NCBI RefSeq assembly: GCF_029691405.1
Contig: NZ_CP121467.1
Coordinates: 806,001-870,000, forward strand
Origin: Streptococcus sp. D7B5
GTDB taxonomy: Bacteria; Bacillota; Bacilli; Lactobacillales; Streptococcaceae
Direction: 5' to 3'
Length of the DNA stretch: 64,000 bases
The position numbers and the translations under genes are program-made. Under the pieces are notes generated by a model that saw nothing but the letters and a program-made list of their open reading frames with translations, was not told where the DNA came from and did not search any database. Of this stretch, positions 61,039 through 64,000 are shown piece after piece (within the stretch, counting starts at the first letter, position 1; each line of letters begins with the position of its first letter).

Positions 61039-63738
61039 TTACTCTACTGATTTCAAGGCTTCGAGCATATCCACTTTTCTCAAGCGGTGATTAACAAATA
61101 GGCCTAATAAGGCTAAGATTACAGTCGCTGCGACGATTGGAAGAGCATAGACTTCCCAGCTGACCTGAGGATAAAAAAGTATGGTGGCCGGTGAAATCAT
61201 TTGAATCAAAAATTGATGTAAATAGTGGCCGGCTACCAAACCGAGAGCAATTCCCACAAGGGACAGCACCATAGTCTCGCGGTAGATATAGAGAGTCACT
61301 TCTTTATTATGGAAACCAAGAACCTTAATAGTGGAAAGTTCACGGATACGTTCTTCCACATTGATATTGGTGAGATTGTAAAGAATGACAATGGCTAGTA
61401 AGACGGAAACAAGGACAAGGATTGCCATGGTTTTATTGAGAGAATTGGCTACAGATTCAAAGAGATGGATAGCCGTTGCATTTTGGACGACCCCAGAAAC
61501 AGCAGCTTTTCCCATGAAAGTAGCCGCTTCTTTCTCCGTATTGGAAGGTGTTGGGTCTTTTAATTTTACTAGGTAGGTATTGTCTTGCGGACTGGTTCCA
61601 TAGACTTGTTCGTAAGTCGCACGGTTTAGATAAACAAAGTGTCCAACATAGTTTTCAGAAATAGCCGCAACCTTGATTTCCTTCCCGTCAAGCTCCAGCT
61701 TGTCTCCAACCGTAACACTTGCTAATTGGGCTAATTTTTGACTCACGACCGCTCCATTAGTGACCTGCAACTCTCGCCCATTTTCCTCTAATGTGATAAA
61801 GGGATTGAAGTCTTCTCCACTAGTAACCATCATGGTGATGGTTTGAAGTCCTGCTTTTCCTTTGAAATCTTTTTCAATGGATTTAGAGTAAATCTTTTGA
61901 TAAGCGTGGATCGATTCAGCTTGCAAGGCACTTTCCAGATCTGCTTTTTCTTGCTCCGTTGCACTGCTCTTTTCTGCTACAATCATCTGGTATTGCTGGA
62001 TTTGTTCAAATTGGCGTTCGGAAACTCCTCCCACAGATGACTGAATACCAAGACCAGCAAATAAGAGAGCAACTGAACCTACAACTCCAAAAATGGTCAT
62101 CAGCATCCGTTGCTTATAACGAAAGATATTTCTTGCCGTAACCTTATGAGTAAAACTCAAACGACTCCAAATAAAGCTCAGTCGTTCCAGCAAAATCTTT
62201 GATCCCTTAACGGGAGGTTTGGGAAGTAAGAGTTGGGCTGCTTCATCGTGCAACTCCCTTCGCGCCACCAGATAAGCCGGCAAAACACTAGATACCCAAC
62301 TCAAGGCTAGGGCAAGGATACTATAAGACCAATAGAAATACTCGTGACTTTTTCCAACAACCATCCCAGCTGTTATAACATCTGAAATCACCCCTGCAAG
62401 AAGATAATGTCCAAGAAGTGTTCCTATAATGGTTCCCACAGTTCCTGCAAGAAAACCATAGAGGACAAACTTGGCAACAATATCTCGGTTGCGGTAACCC
62501 AAGGCCTTGAAAATACCTGCATTGGTGCGTTCTTCATCTACAAAGCGAGTCATCGTTGTAAAGGTCACCATTGCAGCGACCATATATAGCACCACTGGGA
62601 AGATATTTCCGACTGAACGAATGCTTGATGATGCATTGCTGTACATGAGGTAGCCTTGACCACCTGGCATGGTTTGGCGATTGTATACGTGGTATTTCGG
62701 CTCTGCCAGTTCATCAAGCTCTTTCTGACGCTGTTCAAGCTTCTCTTTTTCCTTAGTTAGATCACTCTCTGTCTGAGCCAGTTTTTCTTTTTTTGTCGCC
62801 AGTTCTTCCTTAGCTTTTGTCAGCTGTCCCTCGATTTGACTCTTTTGCGGTTCTGGTAAAGCGGTCGCTTGTTCTTCTTGCGTTTTCAAGCGACTTTCGG
62901 CCTGCTCTAACTGACTCTTGCCATTTTCAAGGTTGCTTTCAGCAGTTTGGAGCTGTTCTTTGCCCTCTTCCAAGCTCTTTTGCCCATTTGATTTGATACT
63001 TGCCAATCTTTTTTGACCATTATCAGCAAGTAAGTCTTGCAACTCTTCCTGATGTTGGGCTCGTTTGGTCTTATAGTCTGATGAAAAAGTATCCAGATTT
63101 TTTAAATCGTTATAGCGCACACGCGCAATACTATAAACATCTGAGTCAAACTGACTGGGTAAAATTACTCCATAGCCAGTCAAGTTACCATTTCCACTAC
63201 TAGCACTTCCTAAATCTTCTTTAGAAAGCATCTCACCCGACTGAACAAATCCAGTAATTGTAAAAGTTTGGGATTTTACGATGGACTTTTCTTCTTTCTT
63301 AGTAAAGGTAATGGTCTGCCCAATCTGATAGCGGTCTTTCCAGAAGTCGGCTAGGGCAATTTCCTCATCAGCTTCTGGCAGTCGCCCTTCTGTCACTTGA
63401 AAGGTTGAAATGCTCTCTGGTTTGGAATAAAGTCGAACTGCTTCCTCACCATTTTCAACGGTTAGGTCTGCCATATAGCCAAACTCAACACTTGCTCCTT
63501 GAAGGGTCTTTAGTTCGTCTTGGTCTTCTTTGTCCAACCCATAATCAGCTATTACGGCCAGATCCAGGGTATTGGCTTTACGGAGATAATCCCCTGCCGT
63601 GCGTTCCATGTTTGGACTGGCTACTTTAAGACCTACTAGGGCTAAAGAACCCAGCATCATCAAGGTCAAGATAGAAACAAAGCGTCCCTTTGAAGTCGTC
63701 ACTGACTGAAATAGGTCTTTCCGATATGTTTTTTTCAT
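61039..63738 (-). CDS. FtsX-family ABC exporter permease with coiled-coil domain
   Basis: 899 residues from ATG 63738, one nucleotide after the ATPase stop. One N-terminal helix, a large extracellular MacB-like domain (~50-240), a ~120-residue coiled coil (KSLEEGKEQLQTAESNLENG onward, ~245-350), a first FtsX domain with three helices (~380-520), a second extracellular domain and a final FtsX set near the C-terminus. The pair of duplicated domains is typical of MacB-type permeases in lipid or peptide export. Substrate unknown. Confidence 0.85.
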   Translation of the reverse strand: MKKTYRKDLFQSVTTSKGRFVSILTLMMLGSLALVGLKVASPNMERTAGDYLRKANTLDLAVIADYGLDKEDQDELKTLQGASVEFGYMADLTVENGEEAVRLYSKPESISTFQVTEGRLPEADEEIALADFWKDRYQIGQTITFTKKEEKSIVKSQTFTITGFVQSGEMLSKEDLGSASSGNGNLTGYGVILPSQFDSDVYSIARVRYNDLKNLDTFSSDYKTKRAQHQEELQDLLADNGQKRLASIKSNGQKSLEEGKEQLQTAESNLENGKSQLEQAESRLKTQEEQATALPEPQKSQIEGQLTKAKEELATKKEKLAQTESDLTKEKEKLEQRQKELDELAEPKYHVYNRQTMPGGQGYLMYSNASSSIRSVGNIFPVVLYMVAAMVTFTTMTRFVDEERTNAGIFKALGYRNRDIVAKFVLYGFLAGTVGTIIGTLLGHYLLAGVISDVITAGMVVGKSHEYFYWSYSILALALSWVSSVLPAYLVARRELHDEAAQLLLPKPPVKGSKILLERLSFIWSRLSFTHKVTARNIFRYKQRMLMTIFGVVGSVALLFAGLGIQSSVGGVSERQFEQIQQYQMIVAEKSSATEQEKADLESALQAESIHAYQKIYSKSIEKDFKGKAGLQTITMMVTSGEDFNPFITLEENGRELQVTNGAVVSQKLAQLASVTVGDKLELDGKEIKVAAISENYVGHFVYLNRATYEQVYGTSPQDNTYLVKLKDPTPSNTEKEAATFMGKAAVSGVVQNATAIHLFESVANSLNKTMAILVLVSVLLAIVILYNLTNINVEERIRELSTIKVLGFHNKEVTLYIYRETMVLSLVGIALGLVAGHYLHQFLIQMISPATILFYPQVSWEVYALPIVAATVILALLGLFVNHRLRKVDMLEALKSVE

Positions 63739-63739
63739 G

Positions 63740-64000
63740 CTAATACTCCAATATATCGATATCCTGTGGATTCTCATTAATCGTCACACTCTTAACCGTG
63801 GCATCACGCATATGAATCACGCGATCTGCAATAGGGGCTAGCGCGCCATTGTGGGTCACGATAATCACCGTCGCTCCTTTTTGACGAGACATGTCTTGGA
63901 GAATTTTCAAGACTTGCTTCCCTGTCTGATAATCCAAGGCACCTGTCGGTTCATCACAAAGGAGGATTTTGGGATTCTTGGCTACAGCGCGTGCAATGGA
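63740..64000 (-). CDS. ABC transporter ATPase of the FtsX-type exporter (5' part outside window)
   Basis: C-terminal ~86 residues only. SIARAVAKNPKILLCDEPTG is the end of the signature and Walker B/D-loop; ATVIIVTHNGALAPIADRVI carries the switch His. Forms an operon with the permease: GGAG at the end of this gene serves as the permease ribosome site. The N-terminal part lies beyond the right edge. Confidence 0.9.
   Translation of the reverse strand, partial: SIARAVAKNPKILLCDEPTGALDYQTGKQVLKILQDMSRQKGATVIIVTHNGALAPIADRVIHMRDATVKSVTINENPQDIDILEY

Overview
The window looks like a chromosome segment from a mitis-group Streptococcus (S. mitis / S. oralis / S. pneumoniae neighbourhood). Evidence: low GC, lysine-type MurE, an AliB-like peptide-binding lipoprotein, three pneumococcal-type BOX repeats, and a gene order (ytgP-murE-ppaC-cvfD-rpsR/ssb/rpsF-asnS-aspB-caxP-mntE-uup-cca-dapB-glmM-cdaA-whiA-rapZ-clpX-dfr-cmk-galE-nif3-trmK-plsC-cadD-rpsO) that I recall from the pneumococcal chromosome. 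Most genes lie on the minus strand. No rRNA, tRNA, prophage or insertion sequence was seen.

Layout. 1-10.8 kb: truncated AliB-like lipoprotein, MurJ-type flippase, divergent murE, small stress and cysteine-hydrolase genes, pyrophosphatase, a methyltransferase/GIY-YIG pair, CvfD and a HAD-cyclophilin fusion. 10.9-15.4 kb: a compact five-gene exopolysaccharide synthase operon (UDP-GlcNAc 2-epimerase, membrane protein with a degenerate GGDEF domain, 46-residue membrane peptide, processive GT2 synthase, GH8 hydrolase). It resembles the Listeria Pss logic and is preceded by a very AT-rich leader. 15.8-24.9 kb: acetyltransferase, an array of five terminator-like hairpins behind rpsR, rpsF-ssb-rpsR, asnS, aspB-ypmB, a MarR/flavin reductase pair, yaaA, a BOX element and a large unknown membrane protein. 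25-39 kb: an atypical deformylase homologue; CaxP/MgtA P-type ATPase behind a yybP-ykoY manganese riboswitch, divergent from the manganese exporter mntE; ABC-F protein, cca, dapB; glmM-cdaR-cdaA (cell-wall precursor and c-di-AMP synthesis). 39-55 kb: ferredoxin reductase, whiA-yvcK-rapZ, ridA, ysxC-clpX, dihydrofolate reductase carrying Leu at position 100, cmk, LysM-like protein, ferredoxin, gtrB-galE, FAD oxidoreductase, nif3-trmK, P-type ATPase, plsC. 55.5-59 kb: an iron-siderophore ABC uptake cassette with its own esterase. 59-60.6 kb: cadD with a 24-codon leader ORF and a palindromic operator, then an orphan miniature type II-A-like CRISPR (leader anchor, two repeats, one 30-nt spacer), repeated terminator sequences and a long inverted repeat. 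60.6-64 kb: rpsO with a structured leader, then a FtsX-family ABC exporter.

Recurring theme: at least six genes (murE, the TrmN6-like gene, ypmB, marR, yaaA, the ferredoxin) have a sigma-70 promoter whose -10 box ends 6-7 nt before the start codon and no Shine-Dalgarno sequence, which predicts leaderless mRNAs. Metal handling is also concentrated here (manganese riboswitch/CaxP/MntE, CvfD, Mn-dependent PpaC, siderophore uptake, CadD).

The observations most worth testing are the orphan mini-CRISPR, the exopolysaccharide synthase with a degenerate nucleotide-sensor domain, the cadD leader ORF, the rpsR terminator array and the DHFR I100L allele.
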